Assembly: GCA_947095535.1 (NCBI GenBank)
Contig: OX352773.1
Location: 72,868,591-72,932,590 of the forward strand
Direction of reading: 5' to 3'
Origin: Poecilobothrus nobilitatus
Taxonomy: Eukaryota > Arthropoda > Insecta > Diptera > Dolichopodidae
DNA length: 64,000 nt
Shown here: positions 47,565-59,074 of the stretch, piece after piece
Position numbering within the stretch: the first letter of the stretch is position 1
Layout of the letters: every line of letters starts with the position of its first letter
Notes under the pieces: model-generated
Told to the model about the DNA's origin: nothing
Seen by the model: the letters and a program-made list of their open reading frames with translations, nothing else
Databases searched by the model: none
Made by a program: the position numbers and the translations under genes

Positions 47565-48406
47565 TTAGTTTGACACGATCCATGTGTCCACCTTTTTAAA
47601 AATCGTCTACACGGTTTAAGATAGAACAATGAAATTTCAACTATTGATAAGTCTCCTAAAAAAATATTTATTGTAGAACAACTTTTTTATGTAGCCCCTA
47701 CTATTACAGAGCTACAGCGCCTTAAAGTTGAAAAAAATCCTATTTTCAAATGTTCATATGTATATCTCACATTCTGGTTAACTATATTTTCTAACTAAAA
47801 ACGCCGATCTACGGAGCATGTTTTTAATTTTATAAACCAATATAATATGATTAGAACAATTTGGTATATATAATTCTACAATTTTCCTTCCTTCATATTT
47901 GCGCAATGATTTATAATAGAAGATTGATATTTTAAGAGAAGAAAGATAAGTTACCATAGAAAATTTGTTTATGCCTTCTCCTGTTGAAGAACTATTAGGG
48001 GTTAAAAATTGAAAATTTATTATGTGTCTTTTGGAGTCGTAATTTCGTGAAAAGATGTCAAGCTGCATGCCAACAACTTCTGTAAGATTTGGTTGAATTA
48101 GAGCAGAAGCTTTAGATAGCTTGCTTATATTGGAACATAATTTAGCTAGTCATCTGAAATTTTATAAAAGACGATCAAGTTTTATGGCAATGAATACTGT
48201 AAAATGTGGTTGATTTTGGGGTAACAGATTCGAGTAGCTGTCATAAATTCCAAATTTGACATAAATATATCTCGGTATTTAATTAAGTAAAACATCTGAA
48301 ATTTGTAAAAGTTGATCAGTGAAGTTTTATGGGAACAGCATCTATTGTGTTCATACGGGTATCCCTAAGTTGATATAGTCTACTCTACTGCACTCCTCCT
48401 CGTTTT
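47565..48406 (+). repeat. Composite of family B start and family C end
   Basis: The left part has B/C landmarks (GTCTACACGGTTTAAGATAG, TTTCAACTATTGATAAG, TTATGTAGCCCC, GAGCTACAGCGCC). The right end reads TACGGGTATCCCTAAGTTGA then CACTCCTCCTCGTTTT, which is the reverse complement of the hairpin end of family C (16673-16725). One copy therefore joins a B-like left part to a C end, supporting a common origin of the two families. Confidence 0.55.
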
Positions 48407-50574
48407 TTATAGTTATTTAAAAAGTTTTAACCTTTAAGAAGTTTTTCCTTTTTATTTTAATATGTAAAAAATAAACTCTTACAAAAATGAACTACTTATT
48501 TTTATTTAATGAATATTTTAACAGCTTATGTATTCTCATATAATGTTAAACATGTCATACATTATCAAAATTTTGTCATTAAATTAAAGCTCAAAATATG
48601 GATAGAAATTTAAATTGTATTTGGACACTGTAAGCCTTTTAGCATGTTTATTTAGATTTTTGTATCCAAAGAAATCAAAAATTCCATCATTCGAACCCCA
48701 ACTCCAATTATAAATTTTGGTGATACGTATCACAGGTCTAACATTGTAATGGTTGATAATTATTTAGATTTTGTTGCTAATGCACAATATCATATAAGTT
48801 TAACTGTTGATGATTTCTCATATTAAAAATAAAGGATCTGGTAGACTGTATAGTATAGTAACAGCTGTCGGAAAAATTTACCTTTTTGGGACTTTTTTAA
48901 AGATAAGACCCAGTTCTTATTGTGATGATGAACGAAAATTAATGTTAAGCTACATTTTAATTGATTTTCAAATTTATATTTCCTAAAAAATTTTCTGTCA
49001 GTTCTGTTCTGCAGTACATTTAAATTTTATTTGGAATGTTACTGTGAACAGTTAAATTCTAGTTTTTCGAGTATTCACAGTAACATTCCAATAAAAAAAA
49101 AATAAAATACGTATCTATATATATTTCAGATATTATTAATGCAATTTCTAATTTAACGATTTTTTTTTCCAAATTAAATCATTGAAAATAATTAGTTTTT
49201 ATCGTTAGAATATTGCCAAAATTGTATATTATATGTACTTAGATAGAAAAGGCAAAGGGTACAAAGATTTTTTTCAAAAAAAAAAAAAAAATTTTAAAGT
49301 CGACAATTTAATAATAATGAGAGGCAAAACTTTTTTAGCAACCATTTATATTTTTATACATTATAGTAAGAAGATAATCATAGAGAATTGAAAGAGTAGA
49401 AATTTGAAATTTGTGCTGAAAATGAAAATATATTATACTAATAGAGAAAAACTAAGATCTGTCATTCTATTCCATTACATTGCACTTAACTTTGAAATTT
49501 ATGACTAATAAAAAAAAAAGAAAAAAAAAACAGAAAATAAACAAACAAACACACAAAATTCTATTTTTCTTTCATTACTATTTTCATCGGATAAATTTTA
49601 GAATTTTCCGGATCGAACAATTAATGTACAAAAAAAGGGTGGTGGAAGAAAAAAGAAAGTGTTTTAAAAAATTTATTGTATACTTTTAGTGGCATAATAG
49701 CCAAAAATGTATCTATAGATAAATAAATATTTTTGAATGTATGTGTATACTTATATCTATAATAAATGTTTAAAGTTTAAAGAAAATCTTAAAGTTATTT
49801 TGTTAAAGTTGTAGATTTTATATTTCAGAATTTGAGAAATATATATTTCTTAGTAATAATCATCATCATAAATAATTTTTTTTTAGATTTTTCTCATGAT
49901 TTGTTCTTTTTAAAGAAAAAACAAAAAAACACCAAAAAAAAAAAAAAAAAAACAGAAAAACATTTAAATGAATGGCTTAAAAGACGATTTGATTGAGTGC
50001 AAATGGATAAAGAATAGATTTTAAAAGCTGATGAAAGACAATTAAAAATTTTTTAGAAAAATTAAAAGAAAATTTGGTATTATATAATTGTATAATAAAA
50101 ATAAAATTTGGTTTTAAATGAAAACTTTTTTATTTGTTTTTTTGCTAAAGTTTTTTTATGACTTATTTTTTTGATTTTTGAAAAAAAAAACTTTCCTCTT
50201 TTAACCTAAAAAAAAAGAACAAAAAAACAATCTTTTTATTTTTTTATCAATAAAAATCAATGAAAAATGCCAACCAAGATTTTAAAAAAATTATCACCAG
50301 CTGGTTTTAGTTAAATTTATTAAAAATTAGAAGATAATGTCACCTATTAGTAATGCATCAACCATTAATGTATCAAAAAAAATCGTTTTTTACTATTCAC
50401 ATAGTTGTTTAATTTCATTTTTGATAATGGAATGTCCTTGAATATTTTATTAGTTGTTGGTAAAAATGAAATTGAAATTTTGAAACATTTCGTTTTAGAA
50501 AAGTCTTTATCATATTTTGCAATTCATCTAAAATGGAAAAACTTAATACCCTGAATTCGATATTCCTCCTATAT
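48407..50574. other. AT-rich stretch with an 18-bp hairpin
   Basis: Holds the inverted pair listed at 49031-49091 and a minus-strand GGGGTTCGAATG near 48687-48698 that looks like a Pol III B box but lacks a convincing A box. The remainder is poly-A and poly-T. The 69-codon frame at 49480 is Lys-rich low complexity. Confidence 0.5.
49031..49091. repeat. Perfect 18-bp inverted repeat, 25-nt loop
   Basis: TTGGAATGTTACTGTGAA (49031-49048) is mirrored exactly at 49074-49091. With a one-base bulge the pairing extends into flanking TTTAT/ATAAA. It is more G+C-rich than its surroundings, so it is unlikely to be chance AT symmetry. Confidence 0.95.
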
Positions 50575-51325
50575 TTTAGTACATTTCCAAAAAAATTTTG
50601 AAAAAATGTCTGTCCGTCTGTTTACAAAACTTTTACACGGTTAAAGATAGAGAAAAGATATTGTATCATGGGTAGGTCTCATAAAAAAATAAATTTTGTG
50701 GAACAACTTTTTCATATAGCCCCATTACTCAAGGAACTACAGCCTCACAAACATTGAAAAAGTCCTATTTTGATATGGGTATATTTCCCGCTTAACATTT
50801 TTTCAATCTGAAAACGCCATTAGGAATTTTCTTTACCTTTGTAAATCAATATCAAAATTATACAATTTATTTTTAAATTTAGTATTTAAATTTACAGTTA
50901 TGTGAAAACCAAATTTTGCCTGATTTTTCTACCTTCATAACTCCAGCGCTCGTTTAGATAGAGACTTGAAATTTTGAGGGAAGAAAGCACTTTTGGAATT
51001 AGTATAAGAGTCCTCCGAAATTTTTCTTGTATCACCTGTTTATGAACTATTAGGGCTCAAAAATTGGAAATTTGCTAATTTTAAAAAACTTCACCTGTAC
51101 AAATTTTTCTTCGGTAAGGTTTAAAAATTAAAGCTCCAGTAATATATTTTTACGTGTATTAACGGTTTTTCTTCATTAGTTGGGTTCCAGATTTACAGCC
51201 CCTCAAAATTGCAAAAAAGTCACATTTTTGCTTATATGAAATTTTCAAATTTTGATGCAAGTCACAATTCTAAACAGTTTGTATTATCTTTCGGAAATGT
51301 GCGCTTTTAAAAACCGTTGGTTTAC
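50575..51325 (+). repeat. Family B single-arm copy, best preserved
   Basis: Carries nearly the whole arm in order: ACATTTCCAAAAAAATTT, GTCCGTCTGTTTACAAAAC, CGGTTAAAGATAGAGAA, GGTAGGTCTCATAAAAA, ATATAGCCCC, TTTTTCAATCTGAAAACGCC, CTTCATAACTCCAGCGC, ATGAACTATTAGGGCTC and TTAAAGCTCCAGTAATAT. It gives the best internal reference for what half of the fold-back element at 2506 should contain. No open frame of note. Confidence 0.75.
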
Positions 51326-51399
51326 ATTTTGCCTTGTTCTTTTTTATTTTTTAAATTTTTAGTCATATTTTTAATTATTCGATTTTTAAAGTATATAAT

Positions 51400-51840
51400 A
51401 TATAGGATTAGTTGGTTAAAGCTTTCCTGGGTAAAAGAAAAATTTATTGGATTTATTGGAAGAATTCCTGTATATAGTGTTGATGTAGGTTTGACTAATT
51501 GATTGAGCAAATCCGGAGAAAGAAAAAAGGAGACGGGATTGGATTGTAAATTGGTAACGAATCTAGAATGATTATTCTTCAATAATTGTAAATTGTAGGA
51601 TGGAACATAATGAACAGAGAGTCATAGATGAAAGCAAGTTACACGTTCTAGCAGTTCTCTTAGGGTTTTTCATAGTGTAGAAATTGGCATTTGCAGCCTC
51701 TCATGTGTTACGTTGGAATTGTTTGAAAAGAAACATTATTCATTTTAATTCAATAGAATAAGTGTCATTCTCTACATGATATCTACAAAAAAAGAGATAA
51801 GGCTCCAAAATTTCGACGAATAAGAGGATAAGGAGTTACT
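51400..51840 (-). pseudogene. Non-LTR retrotransposon C-terminal remnant
   Basis: Reading down the minus strand, the blocks appear in the usual order for a CR1/Jockey-type polyprotein tail. LIRRNFGALSLF is at about 51825-51790, followed by a frameshift and CRYHVEN. QRNT-stop-EAANANFYT is at about 51715-51675, where the stop is TGA in place of Arg CGA. PSYNLQLLKNNH is at about 51590-51560. The frame then stays open to 51322 (NLQSNPVSFFLSPDLLNQLV). At least two frameshifts and one stop show it is dead. It lies directly beside the family B copy. Confidence 0.5.
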
Positions 51841-54032
51841 TGCAGGACTGGTTCACCTATTCGGCGTAAGATTTGAGCTTTTATATTCAGAATGTAGAAA
51901 AATGCACCGATGTTAAATTTTTTAAACTAATCTTATCTATCTAGTATTTTATTCCTTGAAAAAACGTAATAGTATTCAAAAATATCACGAGATCCCGGAT
52001 AGATTTTGATGTGTCAAATATTTTTACCAACTTATACCACCTCAGATCCATAATTAACAATCTGTTTAAGAATTAGAAACAAATTGATTATATTTAACAA
52101 AAATGATTTTATAAAAAATTTAAAATTTCCTTTTTGAATTCCTGCACCAAATTTAGCAGTAGGTACAGAAACTATAGTTTTCATTTTCATTAAAACAAAA
52201 AAAACTTAAGTTTTAAATTACTGAAAAAAAAATGTAAATTTAAAAAGAAGCGGAAAACCGTTAAAACAAAAAAAAGCAAATATGAACGTTCAAAAAGAAG
52301 GAAATTATCTGAACTTTTGGCTCATGTTTACAAAAAAAAAAACAAAAAGTAAAGGAAAAAGTATAAAGAGAAAGAAAAAAGGATACATTGATTGTAAAAA
52401 AGTGAAAAATGAAAACAAACACAAAAACGTTAAAGTTTTAAAAGTAAGAAAATAATTTTAAAAAAAAAAACAAAAAAAAGTTTTCTTTGTATATGACCAT
52501 GGTACATTGTAAGCTATTCACGGTCCCAGAGAATGTATTATACAATTTTTTGTTATTTTTTTTTTTTTAAATAGTTATATACACTTAGTTTTTACTATTT
52601 TTTTTTCTTATTCACGACTAGTTTTTTTTTTTTTTTTATAAGTTTAAATATTTTATTTCTTTTTGATTATTGTTTTTTTTTTAATACTTGCGCAGTTCGA
52701 TTCTTACCAAATCTAACAAATACAATCGTAAAAATTGTTCTCCTATTTTCTAAAATATAGTTTTAAAAAAAAAAAAATATGTACAAAGATTTTTTTTTTT
52801 CAAACTTTATTCTATTATTTATCGTTCTTTTAATGTTGTACCAATTCTTTATTTGGTGGTCTTTTTTTTTTTAAACAAAAAAACGAAAAAAAATAAATAA
52901 AGAAAAAACGATGGTCAGTGCCCTCAATCACAATTTTTAATTGAGATAAAAAAAAAAAAATAACAAAAAGTTCGGTATCTTTTAAAGAATCTATTAATTT
53001 CTTATTCGTTTTTAATAAATTTTTACTGTTTAGTTTAAATTAATGCTTTCAAAATAAGGATATAAAAAATATTATATTATTAGTTGGAACTATGTTCATT
53101 TCAAGGTTTGTAATATTCAATTATACTTAACGTCCTTTATTTTTTCTATTTGAATCACTCAGGGCGTCAATGGAATATAATAGGTTTACGCTAAAAATCC
53201 AAGAACATCAAAATTTAAACTTTTTCAAAAGCCAAATTTTTAAAATCCAAAAGCATCAAAAGCCAAATGCCTCAAAATGCAGTACTTTTTATTCAGACAT
53301 TATTTAGAACAATAGTATTTCAATATAATATCAGTGTTGCAATCTTTGTTTAACGGAAGTTTGGGAACGGTAGCAGGTTATACTATTTTGATCACTTTGT
53401 TTTAGTTCTATAGCATATAACAAAAATAATTAGGACGAATTTTAAAGTTGTTTGGAAAATTAGCATTATACGATTTCTCCAGAATATATGTACATATATT
53501 ATGTATGAAGTGGGATGGATTTAAGAGTTGGTTACAAAATCATGGTTTCAAAAATTTTTTTTTGCGGGGATTTTAAAAATTTTGTAGCAAAAATATTTAA
53601 GTATGTAAGAAATAAAATGTAAGAAAAGAAAACCCTTTTTGATTTTGATACATTTGTATTTTGAAAGTTTGAAAATTAAAATTTGGATTTTGTAACAGTA
53701 CCCATATAATAAAATTTGAAATACTGGGTCAAATGCATAAAACTAAGCTCGAATTTTCTTTTCTTGCTGAAAAACATGAAAATGGTTCATTGGAGATCTG
53801 CTGTACTTCCTGAATTTCTTTCAAGAAAAAAACTTGAATTCTTATAGTTATAGAATTACAGTGGCGGATTAAAAAAGATATCATATTTAAGAAATCTATT
53901 GTCAGTTTCTGGAACATATTTCATTAAACATATTTTATACGCAAAAGGACTAAGTTGGTGAGAATCATCGTTTTCGTATTTAAAAAATCACAAGATCAAA
54001 TAAAAATATCTACGAGATGTCAGATATTGTAA
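51841..54032. other. AT-rich stretch with one isolated MITE end
   Basis: GGGTCAAATGCATAAAACTA at 53725-53744 is a single end of the MITE family seen complete at 23358; its partner is not present nearby. The motif AAATCCAA(G/A)(A/G)(A/C)CATCAAAA recurs at about 53195-53275. About 52190-53000 is mostly A then T homopolymer. No gene recognised. Confidence 0.5.
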
Positions 54033-54246
54033 TATTGAAAATATTTTTTTTTTTTAATGCATTTCTCTGTCACATAAATGTGGACAGGAAATTACACAGC
54101 CTTTCCTGTTCAGGCGTCGCTGTAAATGTCGTAAGGAGGAATAACTCTTACGACGTGTGTGGGATTCGAACCCACATTCACTCGCTGTTTGCAGCGTATT
54201 TTATACGCTCTTACCCACTAGGTCACCGAGGCCCCTTATTGAAAAT
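54033..54246 (-). mobile_element. SINE family 1, copy 6, 10-bp duplications
   Basis: A full minus-strand copy (54043-54236) with its A tail seen as the T run at 54043-54054 and the 5' end AGGGGCCTCGGTGAC. The flanks TATTGAAAAT at 54033-54042 and 54237-54246 are identical, a clean target-site duplication. The B box GGTTCGAATCC is perfect. The 83-codon frame across it is a repeat by-product. Confidence 0.9.
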
Positions 54247-54559
54247 TTTTATAAATGGTGTTATTTAAACAGTTTGATTAATAAAAAAAAATGCAAAGTC
54301 ATATGAAATTTTATAAGAGTAATAAGTAACTATATTGATAATTCTTTAATAGATATTGTTATTGAAATAAAATTATTTGAGAGTTATTCTTGACAAAAAG
54401 GTATAATTTAATAATTTTATCGATTTATGTCCTCGTATTGAGGTAATACCATCTAAACCATTATCATTTAACATTCTTTAGAACTCTGGGATTCATAAAT
54501 ACCATCGCTTCTTGAGTATCCCATTCCTCTTTTTGGATGTCATTATATATACTAAGCAC

Positions 54560-54851
54560 ATACAAAACATAGTTAAATTTTACCTTCGTGAATTCGATCG
54601 GCAAAATCATACCACTTTACGCATTGCATCGGATCACATTTATTTTCAAATTCGTTGAATTTAAACGTAATGTAGGTTCTGTAACGTTTTTATATGATGT
54701 TTTGTCAATAGGAATAAATTATGTTTCTATTTTGAATATATACAATATGAATAATATACAAATACGTGACTCACCCAGAGCTAACTATAGAGTTTCGGAG
54801 CCTATAGTTTATTCTGATCAATTCTTTAACCAATGTATTCTTAACCAATAA
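54560..54851 (+). pseudogene. Non-LTR retrotransposon C-terminal remnant
   Basis: The frame 54588-54851 encodes 87 residues that include FKRNVGSVTFLYDVLS, then LLN-like ILNIYN, then SPRANYRVSEPI and a final FFNQC. This order (R-R-x-V-A-S-V-T-F-x-Y-D-x-L, then R-T-N-Y-x-x-N-E-P-I, then FN-x-C) is a familiar tail of insect Jockey/I/CR1-type LINE proteins. Just upstream, in another frame, YLREFDRQNHTTL (54575-54615) fits the preceding block, so a one-base frameshift has occurred near 54615. The RT domain is missing. Confidence 0.6.
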
Positions 54852-57430
54852 TATTAACTCATATTATTATAGGCACATCTTTAAAAAGAATATCACCGCT
54901 TTCTTTTCAAATCTATATGTTTAATATCCGATTTTTCTCAATTCTTTTTCGTTTTTTTGTCACATCAGTATAAGATAAAATCTGCAAGCAGTATTGCTAA
55001 GAGATTAGAAATAAATGATGAAAATATTATGTTATAGTGTATTAATTAATTCTGCCAATTATGATCTGTTTGTATCAAACTTTCATAACCAAAATTTGGA
55101 AATTAAATCGGAAAAGTCAAATTTTAATCGGAATCTTTAAAATTTAATTTTTCAGAGAAAGTTTTGTATTAGATTTTCTTTTTTTTTTAAGTTCTTCCAT
55201 GTAACATTTCGTTTTAAAAAGGACGGTTTTTTTCTCGTTAAAGTCTAGCACTTATTTAAGGAATCTTGAGCAATTTATCTGAGTGACTTTCAATGTGACT
55301 TTACTATCATAATATAAATTGAATTGTCACCCAAATAAAATTAATTGAACACAACTAAAATTTTCAGTTAAGGATCCAAACAATTTTCCACATTTTCATT
55401 CAAAATAAATTTTCCAAATTAAAAAGATGTTCGCCAACAATATTAAAAATTTACTTTACTCTTCTTTCTGAATATTCTTCCCTCTTCTGCATCCTTTTTT
55501 GATTTTTCATAATTCTTGATTTTATTAAATTTCAAAGTCTTATAGCTTTCTAAAGTTTTATTTATTGAAACCTTAATTAAACATCTGTGTCTTTTTTAAG
55601 ACGTTTTTCGTCAATAATCAATTAAAAAACATCGAAGATTCTTTCATATCCAAAAGATCTATAAAAGATATATGTATATGCAATCAATTCGTTTTACATT
55701 CAAATATCTGTATAAACATTTTTGCGATTTATGCCTATCAATATCTGAGATTAATAAAAGAAAGGACATCGGTATATAATGGTATACCTATATATATAAT
55801 GTATCTATAAACATATATTGAAATTTTATACTGTTCGTCGTTGTAACAAAATGATTGATCAAAATAGAAAACTTTGAAAGGGGAACACTTGTATGTCGTA
55901 TCAATTTGTTGCGGTGTCAAATTTGAAAAGTCGAAAAAAAAAACAAAAAGGTTCGAAGAACAGCAAAAGAAAAAAGAGAAAAAAAAATAGGAAAGAGTAA
56001 AAACGAAAAGGGATGACAGGATTCTATAATACAGTAATATATACTATGCACTTTAAAAATCAACTTTTAAAAATTAACTTTTTGCTTTTTTTTTTTTAAT
56101 ATGGATGCCAATGTCTTCTAACAAGATATTATATTGGTTAAGAAAATAATTTTTTATCTATAAATACACCTATAGATATACAAAAAAAAAAATTAAAAAA
56201 CAAAAAAAAAGCATTCTTAAGATAAAAGAGTAATGGTAAAAGATTTTATTTGGGTTAAAAAAGGATTTTATATAGCTTTAATAAAATGAATGAGACATTA
56301 ACAGTTGACAACTGTTTTATAAGTACTAATACTCGTATAGTGTTGCAAAAAAATAAAAAAAATATTGATGGTGGGTTTCGAAAATACTTTTGGAAAAAAA
56401 AATATTTTTCTTCAAAATACATAAAATCTTAACAATATGTTATTTATGTATATATAAACATATCAAAATATTTACCAAGTCATTTTCAAATTAGGATAAA
56501 ACCAAACTAAAAATAACAAGAAGAAGAAGAAAAAGGATAAGGAAACAAGAAAAACAAGGGCAATTTTTTGAAATAAAACATGACAGAATGATGGAAATCA
56601 ATCAATAAATGACTTGTAAAATTAAAGTAATTTGTCAATTTCTAAACTATATATTCATATACATGGTATATATGTATTTAAAGTGTTGCTACAAGTGTTT
56701 CCATAGTATTAATGAATTAATGAATGGAAAAACTAAATAGATACTCTACTTATATTGTATCTGTATAAATATCTTAAAATCTGAATAAATCTTTAAAAAA
56801 AAACAAAATTAGAAAATGAAAAATAAGAAATGTCATGAAAATTAATTTGTTTTTAAATCAAAAAAATTTAAAAGTTAAATACACAATATTTATAGATGAA
56901 AAATATAAAGATTGGAATTTTGCTAAATGAAATTGTAATTAAACATAGCCAGGTTAAAAAATCATTAATGAAAATTCTTTGTAGAGATTACAAAAAAATT
57001 ATTCACAATATTCTTATTTTCTAAAAAGAAAACCACAAAACAAATATCACAGTAACTTAGACAAAAGATACAAACTTTTCAGATTTCAGGGAAAAAATAA
57101 TTAATGAGAAGCTATTTATAATTATTGATTGCTAATAAAGAAATACTTCTTAGCTGCTAATATTAATAAAATAAATAAAAAAAAAAAATTGCAAAATCAA
57201 TTTTCTAAGAAAAACTTTCAATTAATTTTACTGTTTACAGTTTGTCATATTAGATTAAATCCACCTATTACTACGAGTTGTAGATTTTACCGCTTAAAAT
57301 TGTCCAATAAGAACAACGAGTTCAACTGATGCCCATCTCTTTACTGTAGAACTGTGAAAACAATTAACCAATTAACTTGTAATGGACACGTTTCAATGTA
57401 ATCATAGACTATTACATGTATTTCCTAAAG
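54852..57430. other. AT-rich stretch, no gene recognised
   Basis: A/T homopolymers, Lys-rich A tracts (55935-55990, 56170-56210) and short TA repeats. The 60-codon frame at 55738 shows no domain. No repeat family member seen. Confidence 0.55.
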
Positions 57431-57680
57431 TTTGTTAATTCGAATGTGTACAACGCAATTTCACATTTGCTCTCCCATCATCCATAATCATAAATTCTGC
57501 AAACCCTATCCTCAAACATCTTTACCACATCCTCAACTGCAAAATCAAACTATATACTTTGGGAACACAATACGGTGCATAGAGCGGGGCTACTACACAG
57601 ATAAATTCCGTGTAGCTCCTCTAGGTAATTGCGATGTTTTCCATCTATGCTTTATAGTTGAAAAAAAGGAAATTACATAA
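57431..57680 (+). CDS. Candidate exon, chitin-binding (CBM14-like) pattern
   Basis: An 82-codon open frame in a patch of markedly higher G+C than the surroundings. Its C-terminal part reads RCIERGYYTDKFRVAPLGNC followed by DVFHLCF. The spacing C-x(3)-G-Y-Y-x-D ... N-C-x-V-F-H-x-C resembles the first half of insect chitin-binding type-2 (peritrophin-A) domains, though the gap between D and C is longer than usual. A Pro/His/Gln-rich linker precedes it. An acceptor-like CCTAAAG ends at 57430; no strong donor follows (weak ATA|GTTGAA near 57656), and the frame stops at 57678-57680. It could be a real exon, a terminal exon or a gene relic. No partner exon was found. Confidence 0.4.
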
Positions 57681-58929
57681 ATATAGCATGTGATCGAGAA
57701 AATAAGAGTAATCAATATTGATTTTTAAATCCCAGATAATAGATGCACTAAAATATTGTTAGACTGTAACCAAGTAAGACCAATTAAACAACTTTCTATC
57801 GACTAACAATAAAAATTATAATAAAGGGTTGTTTTGTTGCAACAACCAAACAGGGGGTATATTTACATTTAATTTTTAACAAACAAACAAAGCAAAAACA
57901 GAAATTTACGAGAAATTACAAAGAAATAAATAGTATAAACTTAATGGATTGATAAAAGATTGATTAGTAATGTAAAGGGCAACCTTATAATTTATTTTAC
58001 GATTTGGAGCAAAATATTAAAGTAAGATAAATAAAAAACTAAAATTTATAAGAAAAATAAATTATATTTATTAAGAAACATAAATTATATTATAAAGGTA
58101 ATTATACGGTTAATTACATTAATTGTATTAAGAAAAGATAAAAAGTATGCCTTGGTGAAATGAATGAGGAAGTCTCATATTTTTTATTTACATATCTAAT
58201 ATAATAGAAAGTAATATATAAATTACATAGATTACATAAATTTCTAATTCATTTATAGTAGGTGTTCACTGGAATGCTAAAAAAAAATTGAAGCGGAACG
58301 AATACTTGTATACTCCTTTTCATTACCTAGTTTTTTTTTTCGTCATCCATTTTTTAAAATCTTTTTTCTTAAAATCTCAGTTTTCTTTAAAAATTTCGTT
58401 AAATATGTTTTTTTTTTTTTGCAGAAACAAATTTACAAAATTTTCATTTAGACATTTTATTTCAATTATTATGTTGGTGGTCAGTCTGTAGTCCCCACTT
58501 TATGTAATTCTGGCTAAAAACTATGTTTGAAAATTGTATTTTTAACGAGAACATAATATAAACCCTAAAAAACAATTTACTGTAGTTCTAAAAGTTTGCC
58601 GAAAACATCAAGATTTCAATAATTTATTTACAGAGTGTTTGTTTACGGTATAAAGGTGCTTCAACAATAAAACGCAATTTTACGTAGCCAAAAATGACAA
58701 AAGTTCTGTCAAAAAGAGTTAAAATGTATTGCGTTGTAGAAAAGATGCGACAATTAACTTAGTTATGATACTGACTTACGCAACTAAGGAAAAAATTGAT
58801 TAACTTTTAACTTTTACCTTTTCAATACGCTTTGAAATGCATTGTGTGTTGTGTTGTCATATTTGTTATTCACGTTAGTATTCATAATATTCATATATTA
58901 TATCTTTATTTGTATTTTTTTTTTCTCAG
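57681..58929. other. AT-rich stretch between two candidate exons
   Basis: No coding signal. An acceptor-like TTTTTTTTTTTTTTGCAG at about 58411-58424 is followed by a Phe/Lys-rich frame (to 58491) that does not look like protein. If the flanking candidate exons were of one gene this would be intron, but nothing ties them together. Confidence 0.5.
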
Positions 58930-58934
58930 AGAAA

Positions 58935-59074
58935 ATGGATTTAACAGATAAACTAATTAAAGAAGTAAAAATAAATCCGGTATTAAACAACAGAATATAC
59001 GAACTCCATAAACAAAACAAATTTCAACAAAAAAATACATTTCAAGAAAACTTTCATCTCTGTAGTTTGAGAAG
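58935..59074 (+). CDS. Candidate first coding exon, MADF-like N-terminus
   Basis: A strong acceptor (T tract then TTCTCAG, AG at 58928-58929) is followed after five bases by ATG in good context (AGAAAATGG). The frame begins MDLTDKLIKEVKINPVLNNR and continues YELHKQNKFQQKNTFQEN. The pattern L-I-x-x-V-x-x-x-P-x-L, then Y-x-x-x-K, resembles the start of MADF domains, DNA-binding modules numerous in flies, although the conserved Trp is not present (Phe lies near its place). A possible donor GAAG|GTTCAG is at 59074/59075; the open frame itself runs to 59189 but enters repeat-like text. It may be a real exon or a decayed gene fragment. Confidence 0.4.

Noticed and set aside
48687..48698. Pol III B box-like GGGGTTCGAATG on the minus strand as a further SINE
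   Set aside because: No convincing A box at the right distance and no shared body with the three SINE families.
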